A stretch of 64,000 nucleotides of DNA. It comes from CAXXHQ01 sp963665265. GTDB taxonomy: Bacteria > Planctomycetota > Planctomycetia > Pirellulales > Thermoguttaceae. The DNA is taken from assembly GCA_963665265.2 (NCBI GenBank), contig OY762224.2:1550001-1614000 (forward strand), given 5' to 3'. Below are positions 1-8,702 of the stretch, piece after piece. The position numbers and the translations under genes were made by a program. Position 1 is the first letter of the stretch; each line of letters opens with the position of its first letter. The notes under the pieces are model-generated. The model was not told the DNA's origin. It ran no database searches and saw only the letters and a list, made by a program, of their open reading frames with translations.

Positions 1-603
1 CATTTGCGGAGTGAACTCGAAGGGTGAGAACCAGATGAGCGAAGGGGGGTGTGCCGGAGTTCGACCAAATTTCACAAATGCCGCCGTAAGAAGAGTGAAG
101 ATGACGCAAGTTTCGAGCCCAGTCAAAAGGATTTGTACGTAGCTGGCCTGTTTTATGCCTTTAGTGACGACGAGGGAGACGATCGTCAGCCAGATGGCGG
201 CGGTGGCGGTGACCCAGGTCGTGCTTTCGACGAGATCGGGGGCGAAGAGAACCAAGGTCGAGGTGGCGGCGGGAATCGTCGCGGAGACCATGAAGAAGAC
301 AGAGGAAATCAGGAGTCCCCAACCGGCGAAGAAACCCCATTTTCTACCAAAAACATGGCCGACCCAGGCGTAGGCGGCGCCGGCGTGCGGGGTGATTTTT
401 CGGAGGTGGATAAAGGCGAGCATGATGCCGAACATGATCAGGCCGCAGTAAAAGATGCTCGCCACGGAGAGGACGCCGACGGCGGCGACGATGGTCGCAG
501 TGGTGGCCGCCACGCTAAAGGCCGGAGCCGTGCCTGCAATGCCCATAACCAGTGACTCGAAGGTTCCGAGCGCGTTGCTAGCCAAACCTCTCTTTTCCGA
601 CAT
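1..603 (-). CDS. APC-superfamily amino acid permease, C-terminal part beyond the window
   Basis: Reading the minus strand from the ATG at 603 gives 201 uninterrupted codons that run off the left edge, so only the N-terminal part is present. The start is well placed: AAGGAG lies seven bases upstream of the ATG. The protein begins MSEKRGLASNALGTFESLV and continues GIAGTAPAFS. This is the usual opening of the amino acid-polyamine-organocation permeases, in which a short cytoplasmic N-terminus precedes a first helix broken by a Gly-rich turn. Further hydrophobic stretches follow, including FYCGLIMFGIMLAFI, FFAGWGLLISSVFFM and AIWLTIVSLVV, with HAGAAYAWVGHVFG after the second helix as is typical. 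It would import amino acids or similar compounds across the inner membrane; the substrate cannot be predicted. The plus-strand frames across this stretch are antisense shadows. Confidence 0.85.
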   Translation of the reverse strand, partial: MSEKRGLASNALGTFESLVMGIAGTAPAFSVAATTATIVAAVGVLSVASIFYCGLIMFGIMLAFIHLRKITPHAGAAYAWVGHVFGRKWGFFAGWGLLISSVFFMVSATIPAATSTLVLFAPDLVESTTWVTATAAIWLTIVSLVVTKGIKQASYVQILLTGLETCVIFTLLTAAFVKFGRTPAHPPSLIWFSPFEFTPQM

Positions 604-1039
604 GCTTACTCCTTGGGGGGCGTCGAACCGGCGGTTGATATTTCGTGCGGCGTCCGCCGAACGATTTTCACAATATCTCGCGGTTCTCGCAAGGGCTTTT
701 GCGGTAGTTTGGGGAGAGTGATCCGCCTAGTGATAACTGTTTTAGAGCGGAAAAGGCATAGACTGAAATCAGAAGATGTGAACGTATGCCGGGGAAAATA
801 CAAGCGAGCGGGTGGACGTTAATTTGAGAGGCGGGGCGGAATAGGCATTTTTGTTAAAGGGTGTGCCGGAGGGGGCTGGCAGAGACGTCGTTTCTGGGTT
901 ACGCTTTTGCAATATGATGGCCCCGGGGGGCGTTATTAATCGTTTTTTCCCTCGCGCGTTAGCTCAGCGGAGTTTGTTTGATCGTTCGGTCGGGGAACGG
1001 TTCGTTTGGCGATGCCGGAAGCAAGAGAAAGCGTTAACG
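604..1039. other. Divergent intergenic region
   Basis: This stretch lies between the permease (leftward) and the methyltransferase/glycosyltransferase gene (rightward). Apart from the permease ribosome-binding site near 609-614 I see no RNA gene, hairpin or clear promoter. The rightward frame stays open back to a TTG at 851, but residues 1-63 of that extension have no recognisable domain, so the region is treated as non-coding. Confidence 0.5.
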
Positions 1040-3385
1040 ATGTCAGGTAAACGGCAAGACGATTTTTTTCAATCCGTTAAAAATGAATATCCACGTTATT
1101 TTTCTGATAGGCTAGTGCTCGACGTCGGTTCGTGTGACATCGACGGAAACAATCAGCGTTTCTTCGACGATTGCCTTTATATCGGCGTTGATTCCAAACC
1201 CGGCAAGAATGTGGATATTGCAGTAGCGGGGTATGAATTAAAGCTCCCGGACGAATGCGCGGACGCCATTATTTCTAGCGGATATTTGTCTCGCGATCCG
1301 TTTTATTCTTCGACTTTGAAAAATGCAGTTCGCATGTTGAAACCGGGCGGCTTACTCGCTTTCACCTCGTCGACGGCAGGAGTTGACGAAGCGGAAGTAA
1401 GAGCCGGTTTGGAACTCGAAGCGAATTTTCAGACCTATATATTAACGCGTGACGAGGAGTCGGGTGAACTTCGATTTTTCGGCGTGAAAAATGGGGTTTT
1501 GCTTGATCGTCAAGACTACTCTTTTCAGTTACGAACGTTAGGGTCGGGGCGATTGAAATCGAGCGAGGATTACATCGCCGATCTTCTCAAGGAAATTTGT
1601 GAACGGGACCGGCAAATCGACGACATGCGTTCCTCACCGTCCTGGAGGTTGACAAAACCCCTTCGCCGGGCCGGGGATCTAATCAAGGACGGGCCGGCTG
1701 ACGCCGCAAAACGCGTTTTGAACTATTTGAAGCGCGGAGCGAAAAAAGTGACTCGCCCGTTGCGGAGACGCATGTTAGCTGGTTTTTGGGAGGACTTGGA
1801 AGATCGAGTTTCGCGTATCAAAAAAAGGGATCGAGCAAGTTGGGGGATTTTGGCTACGCCGCACGTCTTGCCCATGGCCCGACTCATCGCGGATCGCTTG
1901 CGAAGCCACGGCTGGGAAGTCGAAATATTGACGGAGCCTCCGACAGTTTTCTATCGGGATATGTATATCGTTATCGCGGCGCAGATATTTAAGCGACTTC
2001 CGCCGTCGAACAAGCGAATTGTTTTTCAAGTGGAGCAGTCGGTTAGTTCGCGATGGTTCACGAGCTCCTATTTTAAAACGCTGCATGAATCGTTGGCGAT
2101 CCTAGAGTATTCCCTCGTCAACGTGAAGTTCTTGGCGGAAAAAAACATCGCGTTTCCTCGCGTACACTACCTTCCAATCGGGGCGACGGACGACAGCTGC
2201 ATTTTGTCTCTGTCGCAAAAGAAGTACGATGTGCTGTTTTACGGAGATTGCCTTAGCTCCCCGCGTCGTCGGGAAATGCTGGATGCGTTGAAGCGACGTT
2301 TCAAAGTGCATATCGCAAGCGAAGTGTTCGGCGAAACAATGTCGGAGATCATTCGACAGTCAAAGTTGGTTATCAATTTGCACTATTATCCGAACGCATT
2401 GTTGGAGACGCCGCGCATCCAGGAGTGTCTTTCACTCGGAACGCCGGTGGTTTCTGAATCGGCGCAAGATCAAGATGACTATCCGGAGTTGAACGGCGCC
2501 GTGCGTTTTTTCGTGCAGGGGTCGATTTCCGCGATGCTTGAAGCGGTGGAATCAGCTCTTGCCGATCCGATTCCTTCGGAAGCGATCTCGATCTCGGTCG
2601 AAAAAAGCGCGAGAAGATTTGAATTTATGTTCGACCGCTTTTTAATGGCGATGGGTTTCTTGCCCGCCTCGTATGCCGCCAAAGTGAAGTTTCCCTCGCC
2701 GATTGCGAGCGAGCGGCTGTCGCTTTCCTTGCCCGAGACTATCCAACGTCGTAAGCTTTTTGAAGAAGAGCGACCGGCGAATTGCGAATTGTTCGACGGC
2801 ATGCGGGGTAAGCCGGGATGGGTTGGGTGCGGCCTGAGTTACAACGTCATCGCTCGCCAAGCGCTTCGGCAAAATCTCGATCGCATCGCCGTTATGGAAG
2901 ACGACGTATTGCTTCCGCCGAATTTTGAGGGGCAAATGGCGATCATTAACGAATTTCTTGATTTGCACAAAGGGGAATGGGACGTGTTCGCCGGCGTCAT
3001 CGCCATCCTCAACCGCAACGTCAAAGTCCTTGCCGTCGAAAGGTTCAAGGGGGTTACGTTCGTCACGATAGATAAAATGGTCAGTATGGTCTTCAATGTA
3101 TACGGAAAAAAGACGCTTGAAATTCTTGCGGCTTGGAGTCCGGAAAACCGAGACCCATCACACAATACGATCGACCGCTTTTTGGAACGCCAAACTGATC
3201 TTCGAGTTGTTGTTACGCTCCCGTTCTTCGTCGGGCATCGAGAAGAGATGCACTCGACTCTTTGGGGCGTTTCCAACGAAGTCTATAACGACAAGATTGC
3301 CCGAAGCGAGCGGCTTTTAGCACTTAAGGTCGCGGCCTTTGAAAGCGCTCCTCAAGAATCCCGCACAAACAGGGCGGCTGGCTAG
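1040..3385 (+). CDS. Three-domain fusion: methyltransferase, CgeB/GT4-like glycosyltransferase, GT25-like glycosyltransferase
   Basis: A 781-residue protein if the ATG at 1040 is used; an in-frame TTG at 851 would add 63 residues of no recognisable domain. Residues about 20-170 look like a class I SAM-dependent methyltransferase (LVLDVGSCD glycine-loop motif, then LKPGGLLAFTSS). After a basic linker containing SPSWRLTKPLRR, a motif common in surface-polysaccharide glycosyltransferases, residues about 264-540 resemble the spore-protein CgeB/GT4 group, with TPRIQECLSLGTPVVSE near residue 456. The C-terminal third resembles the lipopolysaccharide GT25 family: GCGLSYN near 596 and the acidic VMEDDV near 618. 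It probably modifies and extends a surface glycan in the cytoplasm. No membrane segment is evident. It stands alone between the permease and the DUF481 gene. The domain calls are from motifs only; the GT25 part is the best supported. Confidence 0.72.
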   Translation: MSGKRQDDFFQSVKNEYPRYFSDRLVLDVGSCDIDGNNQRFFDDCLYIGVDSKPGKNVDIAVAGYELKLPDECADAIISSGYLSRDPFYSSTLKNAVRMLKPGGLLAFTSSTAGVDEAEVRAGLELEANFQTYILTRDEESGELRFFGVKNGVLLDRQDYSFQLRTLGSGRLKSSEDYIADLLKEICERDRQIDDMRSSPSWRLTKPLRRAGDLIKDGPADAAKRVLNYLKRGAKKVTRPLRRRMLAGFWEDLEDRVSRIKKRDRASWGILATPHVLPMARLIADRLRSHGWEVEILTEPPTVFYRDMYIVIAAQIFKRLPPSNKRIVFQVEQSVSSRWFTSSYFKTLHESLAILEYSLVNVKFLAEKNIAFPRVHYLPIGATDDSCILSLSQKKYDVLFYGDCLSSPRRREMLDALKRRFKVHIASEVFGETMSEIIRQSKLVINLHYYPNALLETPRIQECLSLGTPVVSESAQDQDDYPELNGAVRFFVQGSISAMLEAVESALADPIPSEAISISVEKSARRFEFMFDRFLMAMGFLPASYAAKVKFPSPIASERLSLSLPETIQRRKLFEEERPANCELFDGMRGKPGWVGCGLSYNVIARQALRQNLDRIAVMEDDVLLPPNFEGQMAIINEFLDLHKGEWDVFAGVIAILNRNVKVLAVERFKGVTFVTIDKMVSMVFNVYGKKTLEILAAWSPENRDPSHNTIDRFLERQTDLRVVVTLPFFVGHREEMHSTLWGVSNEVYNDKIARSERLLALKVAAFESAPQESRTNRAAG

Positions 3386-3554
3386 GCCTCTGTAAAGCGA
3401 CGGCGATTTTCAAAGAATACTCCCCCCGCCGCTCTTTTTTGCCTTGCCTGTGCGTCTTATGTAGATTCACTTGCCGTTTCTCAAGTGTTTTGTTACCGTC
3501 CGCTTCAGACTAGGGGGATTTTGCGCTTATTTAGAACGGTAGAGGAACGGCAAT

Positions 3555-4673
3555 TTGTTTTTCCGAGTCGGCACAATCAGTCTCTTGCTGATTGCCCTGT
3601 TTAGCGGCAGGGCGGCGGCTGATTCCACGCCCCAACTTGAAGTCAATTCCTCGGGCGTCGATCCGACGGACTACGATTTCATCTCGTTCGGAAACGCCAA
3701 ACTGCCGCTGAATTCAGAGGCGAAGATGCCCGCGTTGATCGATAAGCCTGATTTGAAAAAGTTTCCCGTTACAGGAAACAGTCAAACGCCCGCCGATTGG
3801 GTTAAGAATCCGTATGTGACCGGTCTGACGCTTGACCCGACGGCCGTCGAGGCGGACGAAACGCCGTTCTACCCCGAGACGATACCGACTCCGTCCCCTT
3901 CGATGGCTCCCGCAACGCAGCAACTGAACCCTCGAGTGTCTCCGCAATCGGCTTTGACGTCGCCATCCGAAGTCATTATTCCGTTGCCGAAGGTTGACGA
4001 TTCGGAGGAGAAAAAAATCAAGCTTTGGGAAGGCAGTTTTCAGATCGGTTTCGACGGCTCGGAAGGAAACAGCGAGTCGATGAACATTCATCTAGGGGCC
4101 GACGTCAAGCGAAAACAGGACGTTCATCTTCTTTACGTCAACGTCGAATACAATCGAAAAAACGCGGATTACACGAACACGACGAACAAGCTTTATTCGC
4201 AAGAACGGTATGAGCGAATCATTCGAAACACGAACTGGTCATTGTTTTGGGAGGCGACCGGCGAATACGATGAGTTTCAGGAATATGAATTCCGCGTGAC
4301 TTCGCATGCGGGAGTGGGGCGGATGATCTTCAAGACTCTCGACGCCGTTTTGAAAGGGCGATTTGGAGCGGGGTTCTCGCACGAGTTCGGCGGACCGCGC
4401 GACGACTATTACGCCCCGGAATTATTGCTTGCCTTCGATTATGAGCGGAAGGTTTTTGACCGCCAGAAATTGATCGCCTCGGTCGAATATATGCCCGATA
4501 TGTCCGATTTCACGGAATACCGCTTGAACAGTTACGCCGGTTGGGAAGTGCAGCTCGACGACGATTCGCATTTGAATTTGCGATTCGCGGTTCGGAATCG
4601 CTACAACAGCGCGTCGGGAAAATCTAAGCCGAACGATTTGGACTACGCGGCGCTCCTCTTGTGGAAGTTTTAG
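3555..4673 (+). CDS. DUF481-family (YdiY-like) outer-membrane protein
   Basis: A 372-residue protein starting at TTG 3555, preceded by a GAGGAACGG purine stretch. The N-terminus is a signal peptide (ISLLLIALFSGRAAA, about residues 8-22). A Pro/Thr-rich linker occupies roughly residues 90-145. From about residue 155 to the end the sequence alternates polar and hydrophobic residues with regular aromatics and ends in LLLWKF, a terminal aromatic as expected for an outer-membrane beta-barrel. The segment GSFQIGFDGSEGNSESMNIH is typical of DUF481, the family of the salt-induced E. coli protein YdiY. The family has no established biochemical activity. There is no obvious operon partner; the next gene starts 68 bases downstream on the same strand and could be co-transcribed. 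The long Pro-rich N-terminal linker is larger than in most family members. Confidence 0.75.
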   Translation: MFFRVGTISLLLIALFSGRAAADSTPQLEVNSSGVDPTDYDFISFGNAKLPLNSEAKMPALIDKPDLKKFPVTGNSQTPADWVKNPYVTGLTLDPTAVEADETPFYPETIPTPSPSMAPATQQLNPRVSPQSALTSPSEVIIPLPKVDDSEEKKIKLWEGSFQIGFDGSEGNSESMNIHLGADVKRKQDVHLLYVNVEYNRKNADYTNTTNKLYSQERYERIIRNTNWSLFWEATGEYDEFQEYEFRVTSHAGVGRMIFKTLDAVLKGRFGAGFSHEFGGPRDDYYAPELLLAFDYERKVFDRQKLIASVEYMPDMSDFTEYRLNSYAGWEVQLDDDSHLNLRFAVRNRYNSASGKSKPNDLDYAALLLWKF

Positions 4674-4741
4674 CGGGGGATAGGGGCTAGATAGGGGATG
4701 CGGGCGAGCGACGAAGGCGAATCGAAAAAAGCTCGAAAAGC

Positions 4742-6937
4742 ATGCAAAAAAGGAGGCGCGTTGCATTTCCGAGGAAAAATCGCCTTGAAATTAGCAAAAA
4801 ACTCGCGGTAAACCCCGTTTATCGCGGAACCGAACTTCCCCAAACGCCGGAATTCTTTATGATAGACGCGGAAATATCTGTCAGCTTATCCCCCCCATCA
4901 GTCGACGAAGTCGGATCATTCCCTCGAAACGCCAAGGAACGCAAGTTGCACCACATTGAATCGTCAAGCGACGACCTCGCGCAACCGGCGTCGATTGTTT
5001 TGCCCGAGGCGAGCGACAAGGAAGGGATTATTTCGGCAAGTTTTCTGGGATTGCTAATCACGCAGTTTCTCGGCGCCTTGAACGACAACCTCTTTCGCTG
5101 GTTAGTGGCGTGGATCGGCTGCGACTTGGCGGTCCAAGACCCGCGGATGCGGAGCCTCGTCGCCTGGTGCTTAAAACGCGCTCCGGAAGAAATCACATCA
5201 AAGTCGGCGGCCGATATTGTCGTGCCGGCCGGCTTGGCTTTCCTCGTATTGCCGTTCATCTTGTTCGCCGCCCCCGCCGGATTCTTCGCCGATCGATTTA
5301 GCAAGCGAACGATCATCGTCTCCTGCAAAGCGGCTGAAGTCGTGCTGATGCTTTTGGGCGTCGATGCGATTTTACACGGCAATATTTGGTTGATGTTTGG
5401 CATACTATTTTGCATGGGATGCCATAGCGCGATCTTCAGTCCGTCGAAATACGGCTCGATTCCCGAGATCATTCGGCCCGGCTCGATTCCGGCGGCGAAC
5501 GGTTTGATCGGCATGACGACGATTTTGGCGATTGTCCTCGGTTGCGTCGGCGCCGGATGGCTCTATGAGTGGACCAAGCCCCTCGGTAAAACCCACTGGT
5601 GGGTTTGGGCCGCGACCCTTCTTTCCGTCGCCTTGATCGGCTGCGTCACCAGCTTGCCGATTCGTAAGTTGAAGCCCGCCAATCCGACGAGAACTTTCCC
5701 CTTCAATTTGTTTAGCGAAACGTTGCTGGACTTCAAGCGGCTAATCGCGATTCGTTCGCTCTTTTTCGCGGCGTTAGGAAGCGCGTTTTTCTGGTCGTTG
5801 GGCGGGTTGTGCCAGATCAACGTCGATCATTTCGGTACGAACTACCTGCAGTTGACGAAAGATTACGTCGGCCCGTTGTTGGGAATGCTGGCCCTCGGCG
5901 TCGGTGTCGGAAACGTTTTCGCCGGCGTGATTTCAAAAGGTCGCATCGAACTCGCCTTGATTCCGCTCGGAGCGATCGGTCTTGGCGTGAGTCATGTTTT
6001 GCTCTTCCTCGTCCCCGCCGGAAACGGAACTCCCTGGAACTTCGAATATTTTATGACGGCCGGTTGCTTGGTTCTCCTGGGTTTTTCCGGGGGCGTATAT
6101 GACGTGCCGTTGCAAAGCTATTTACAATACAAGAGTCCCGAGCAGTCGCGAGGTTCGATCTTTGCGGCCACAAACTTCCTGACCTTCGTCGGAACGATCG
6201 GAGCGACGGGCGTTTATGTTTTGTTGGGCGGAGTCTTCAAAATCCCCAGCCAAACGATCTTCTTGCTTGTGGGCGTCGTATTTGTTCCGCTCATCGCGAT
6301 CATCGTTTACTCGTTGCGGTTCGACACAGTTCGCTTCCTGGTTTGGGCGATTTCCCGAATTTTGTATCGGGTGAAAGTGGAAGGACTGGAAAACGTTCCG
6401 GCGACCGGCGTTTTAATCACGCCGAACCACGTCAGTTGGGCGGACGGCATTTTGGTCGGCTTAGCATGTCCCAGGCACCCCCGCATGGTGGTGTTCGCCG
6501 ATTACTTTGAAACCCCTTGGCTCCGCTGGTTTGGACGAATGGGGCGAGTAATATTGTTGCATCCGGGAAAAAAATCAATTATTGAGTCTCTACGCAACGC
6601 CCGAGAAGCGATAAAATCGGGCGAGATCGTCTGCGTTTTTCCGGAGGGCGGCATTACCCGAACCGGCGAAATGCAAGAATTCCAACCTGGTATATTGACG
6701 ATACTGAAAGGGACGAACGCTCCCATCGTGCCGGTTTACCTCGACGGCATGTGGGGAAGCCTGTTGAGCTACGAAGGCGGCCGATTCTTCTGGAAATGGC
6801 CCTGCTCGTTCCGCCGTCGCGTGACGATTCGATTCGGCAAGCCGTTGGAGCAGCCGCACGAGCTACGGCAAGTTCGCGATGCGGTCATTGCGATTAGTCC
6901 GCATCAGGAAGCGAAATACCGATTGCCTTCGGAATAG
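4742..6937 (+). CDS. MFS transporter (LplT-like) fused to PlsC-type 1-acylglycerol-phosphate acyltransferase
   Basis: A 731-residue fusion. After a polar N-terminal tail of about 95 residues comes a 12-helix major facilitator domain, opening FLGLLITQFLGALNDNLFRW, which is characteristic of lysophospholipid transporters such as LplT. From about residue 540 an acyltransferase domain follows, with the HX4D catalytic motif NHVSWAD (near 563) and the FPEGG motif (near 633). Together these import lysophospholipid and re-acylate it at the inner membrane. In many bacteria the same protein continues into an AMP-forming acyl-ACP synthetase (Aas); here that part is the next gene, 81 bases downstream. 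The start is uncertain: ATG 4742 gives the longest frame, whereas ATG 4859 (MIDAEIS) would drop 39 residues with no known domain. Confidence 0.88.
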   Translation: MQKRRRVAFPRKNRLEISKKLAVNPVYRGTELPQTPEFFMIDAEISVSLSPPSVDEVGSFPRNAKERKLHHIESSSDDLAQPASIVLPEASDKEGIISASFLGLLITQFLGALNDNLFRWLVAWIGCDLAVQDPRMRSLVAWCLKRAPEEITSKSAADIVVPAGLAFLVLPFILFAAPAGFFADRFSKRTIIVSCKAAEVVLMLLGVDAILHGNIWLMFGILFCMGCHSAIFSPSKYGSIPEIIRPGSIPAANGLIGMTTILAIVLGCVGAGWLYEWTKPLGKTHWWVWAATLLSVALIGCVTSLPIRKLKPANPTRTFPFNLFSETLLDFKRLIAIRSLFFAALGSAFFWSLGGLCQINVDHFGTNYLQLTKDYVGPLLGMLALGVGVGNVFAGVISKGRIELALIPLGAIGLGVSHVLLFLVPAGNGTPWNFEYFMTAGCLVLLGFSGGVYDVPLQSYLQYKSPEQSRGSIFAATNFLTFVGTIGATGVYVLLGGVFKIPSQTIFLLVGVVFVPLIAIIVYSLRFDTVRFLVWAISRILYRVKVEGLENVPATGVLITPNHVSWADGILVGLACPRHPRMVVFADYFETPWLRWFGRMGRVILLHPGKKSIIESLRNAREAIKSGEIVCVFPEGGITRTGEMQEFQPGILTILKGTNAPIVPVYLDGMWGSLLSYEGGRFFWKWPCSFRRRVTIRFGKPLEQPHELRQVRDAVIAISPHQEAKYRLPSE

Positions 6938-7018
6938 CTTTTCAATTTTCGTTTCGAGCCGACCCTTTCCGACACATTCCTCCTTATTCGAACGTTAGAA
7001 AATCGTTCCGTACGAAAT

Positions 7019-8629
7019 ATGCAAGAGCCGCCGAGCGACTGGTTGAATTTACCCCGACAATTTCTGCGGATGTGCCGCGCGCACATGCGAACGCCCAAAA
7101 CGGCCGACTTTACGGGAGTCGAGCTGACGGGCGGCGGGCTATTGACCCGAACGTTGGTCTTACGGGGGCTTCTACGTCGCCATGTGCTCGCCGCCGACGA
7201 AAAGTACGTCGGCGTGCTGATGCCGCCCTCGGTCGGAGGCGTGGTGACCAACGCTGCGCTATCGATCGATTGTCGTGTCGCCGTGAATCTGAACTACACC
7301 GTCACCTCAGACGTGATGAACGAGTGCATTCGCCAATGCGGCATTCGGCATGTCATTACGAGCAAGCGGGTCTTAGACCGCTTCCATTACAAACTCGACG
7401 CCGAATGCGTTCTGCTCGAAGACTTCGCGCAAAAAGTGACGCTTGCCGATAAATTGAAGGCCGCCGCGACCGCTTGGTGCATGCCGATCGGAATGATGGA
7501 ACGCAAACTCGGGCTGACCGAGCTGAAGCCTGATGATTTGTTGACGGTGATTTTCACATCCGGCTCGACCGGTCGGCCCAAAGGCGTGATGCTCACGCAA
7601 TACAACGTCGAAGCGAACGTCGACGGCGTAAACAAGCTGATCAATCTTGAAAGCCGCGACGTGCTTCTCGGCATTTTGCCGTTGTTTCACTCGTTCGGCT
7701 ATACGACGACGCTATGGACGATGTTGGCTCTCGCTCCCAAAGCCGTGTACCATTTTTCTCCGCTCGAAGCCCGCGAAATCGGCAAGCTCTCGCGAAAGCA
7801 CGGCGTGACGATCATCGTGGCCACGCCGACGTTTTTGCGATCCTACCTTCGCCGATGCGAGCCGGAGGACTTTAAAAGCGCGGAAGTCGCATTCACCGGC
7901 GCCGAGAAACTTCCGATCGAATTGGCCGACGCCTTTGAAAAGAAATTCGGCGTTCGTCCGGTGGAAGGCTACGGCGCGACGGAGTTGTCGCCGGTTGTGG
8001 GAGGCAACGTTCCGTTCGGACGCGGCGCGAAAGACGCCAAAGAAGGCGTGAAAGAAGGTTCGATCGGCCGGCCGCTTTGCAACGTGAAGGCTAAGGTCGT
8101 CGATCTGGATACTGGCGAAGACCTCGGACCGAACGAGCAAGGAATGCTCCTGATTACAGGTCCGAGCGTGATGAAAGGCTATTTCGATCGACCGGATTTG
8201 ACCGCCGAAGTAATGCGCGGCGAGTGGTACGTCACCGGCGACGTGGCCGTCATCGACGACGAAGGCTTCGTCAGCATTACAGGGCGCCTGAATCGCTTCT
8301 CGAAATTGGCGGGCGAAATGGTTCCGCATCTGCGCATTGAAGAGGCGATCAATGAAGTTCTCGGCGTGGACGAAGAAGAATTGCGATTGGCCGTCACGGC
8401 GATTCCCGACCCGAAAAAAGGCGAGAAGATCGTCGTACTGCATGTGGGCTTGTCGATGACGCCGGCCGAAATTTGTCACAAACTGACCGAGGCCGGTCTT
8501 CCGCCGTTGTGGACTCCCATGCCTGACGGCTTTAAGCAAGTCGCCGAGATTCCGCTTTTGGGCACGGGCAAGCTCGATCTCAAACGCCTGAAAGAAATTG
8601 CGCTCGAAGCGTTCGGGATAAAAGGATGA
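7019..8629 (+). CDS. Acyl-[ACP]/acyl-CoA synthetase, AMP-forming (Aas-type)
   Basis: A 536-residue member of the acyl-activating (ANL) superfamily, close to the usual length. The ATP-binding loop FTSGSTGRPKG sits near residue 180, the GYGATE motif near 318, and the hinge region YVTGDVAVIDDEGF with ITGRLNRFSKLAGE follows. In Aas proteins this last block is where acyl-ACP synthetases differ from acyl-CoA ligases, and GRLNRFSKLAGEMV fits the Aas type. The reaction is fatty acid plus ATP plus ACP (or CoA) to the acyl thioester, AMP and pyrophosphate. Directly after the MFS-acyltransferase gene, it would supply acyl groups for lysophospholipid repair. So the three activities of a classic single-chain Aas are split over two adjacent genes here. 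The ATG at 7019 is the only good start. Confidence 0.87.
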   Translation: MQEPPSDWLNLPRQFLRMCRAHMRTPKTADFTGVELTGGGLLTRTLVLRGLLRRHVLAADEKYVGVLMPPSVGGVVTNAALSIDCRVAVNLNYTVTSDVMNECIRQCGIRHVITSKRVLDRFHYKLDAECVLLEDFAQKVTLADKLKAAATAWCMPIGMMERKLGLTELKPDDLLTVIFTSGSTGRPKGVMLTQYNVEANVDGVNKLINLESRDVLLGILPLFHSFGYTTTLWTMLALAPKAVYHFSPLEAREIGKLSRKHGVTIIVATPTFLRSYLRRCEPEDFKSAEVAFTGAEKLPIELADAFEKKFGVRPVEGYGATELSPVVGGNVPFGRGAKDAKEGVKEGSIGRPLCNVKAKVVDLDTGEDLGPNEQGMLLITGPSVMKGYFDRPDLTAEVMRGEWYVTGDVAVIDDEGFVSITGRLNRFSKLAGEMVPHLRIEEAINEVLGVDEEELRLAVTAIPDPKKGEKIVVLHVGLSMTPAEICHKLTEAGLPPLWTPMPDGFKQVAEIPLLGTGKLDLKRLKEIALEAFGIKG

Positions 8630-8702
8630 GTGAGGTTTTTTTGTTCGTTGGCTGCATCGGCATCAATATTTTTACGTCTATGCCCCTAAAGGAAATTCGC
8701 AC

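Noticed and set aside
49..555. Open plus-strand frame of 168 codons at the left edge
   Set aside because: It is antisense to the amino acid permease, whose minus-strand frame has a strong ribosome-binding site, family motifs and membrane helices; the plus-strand product is low-complexity Asp/Gly/Arg.
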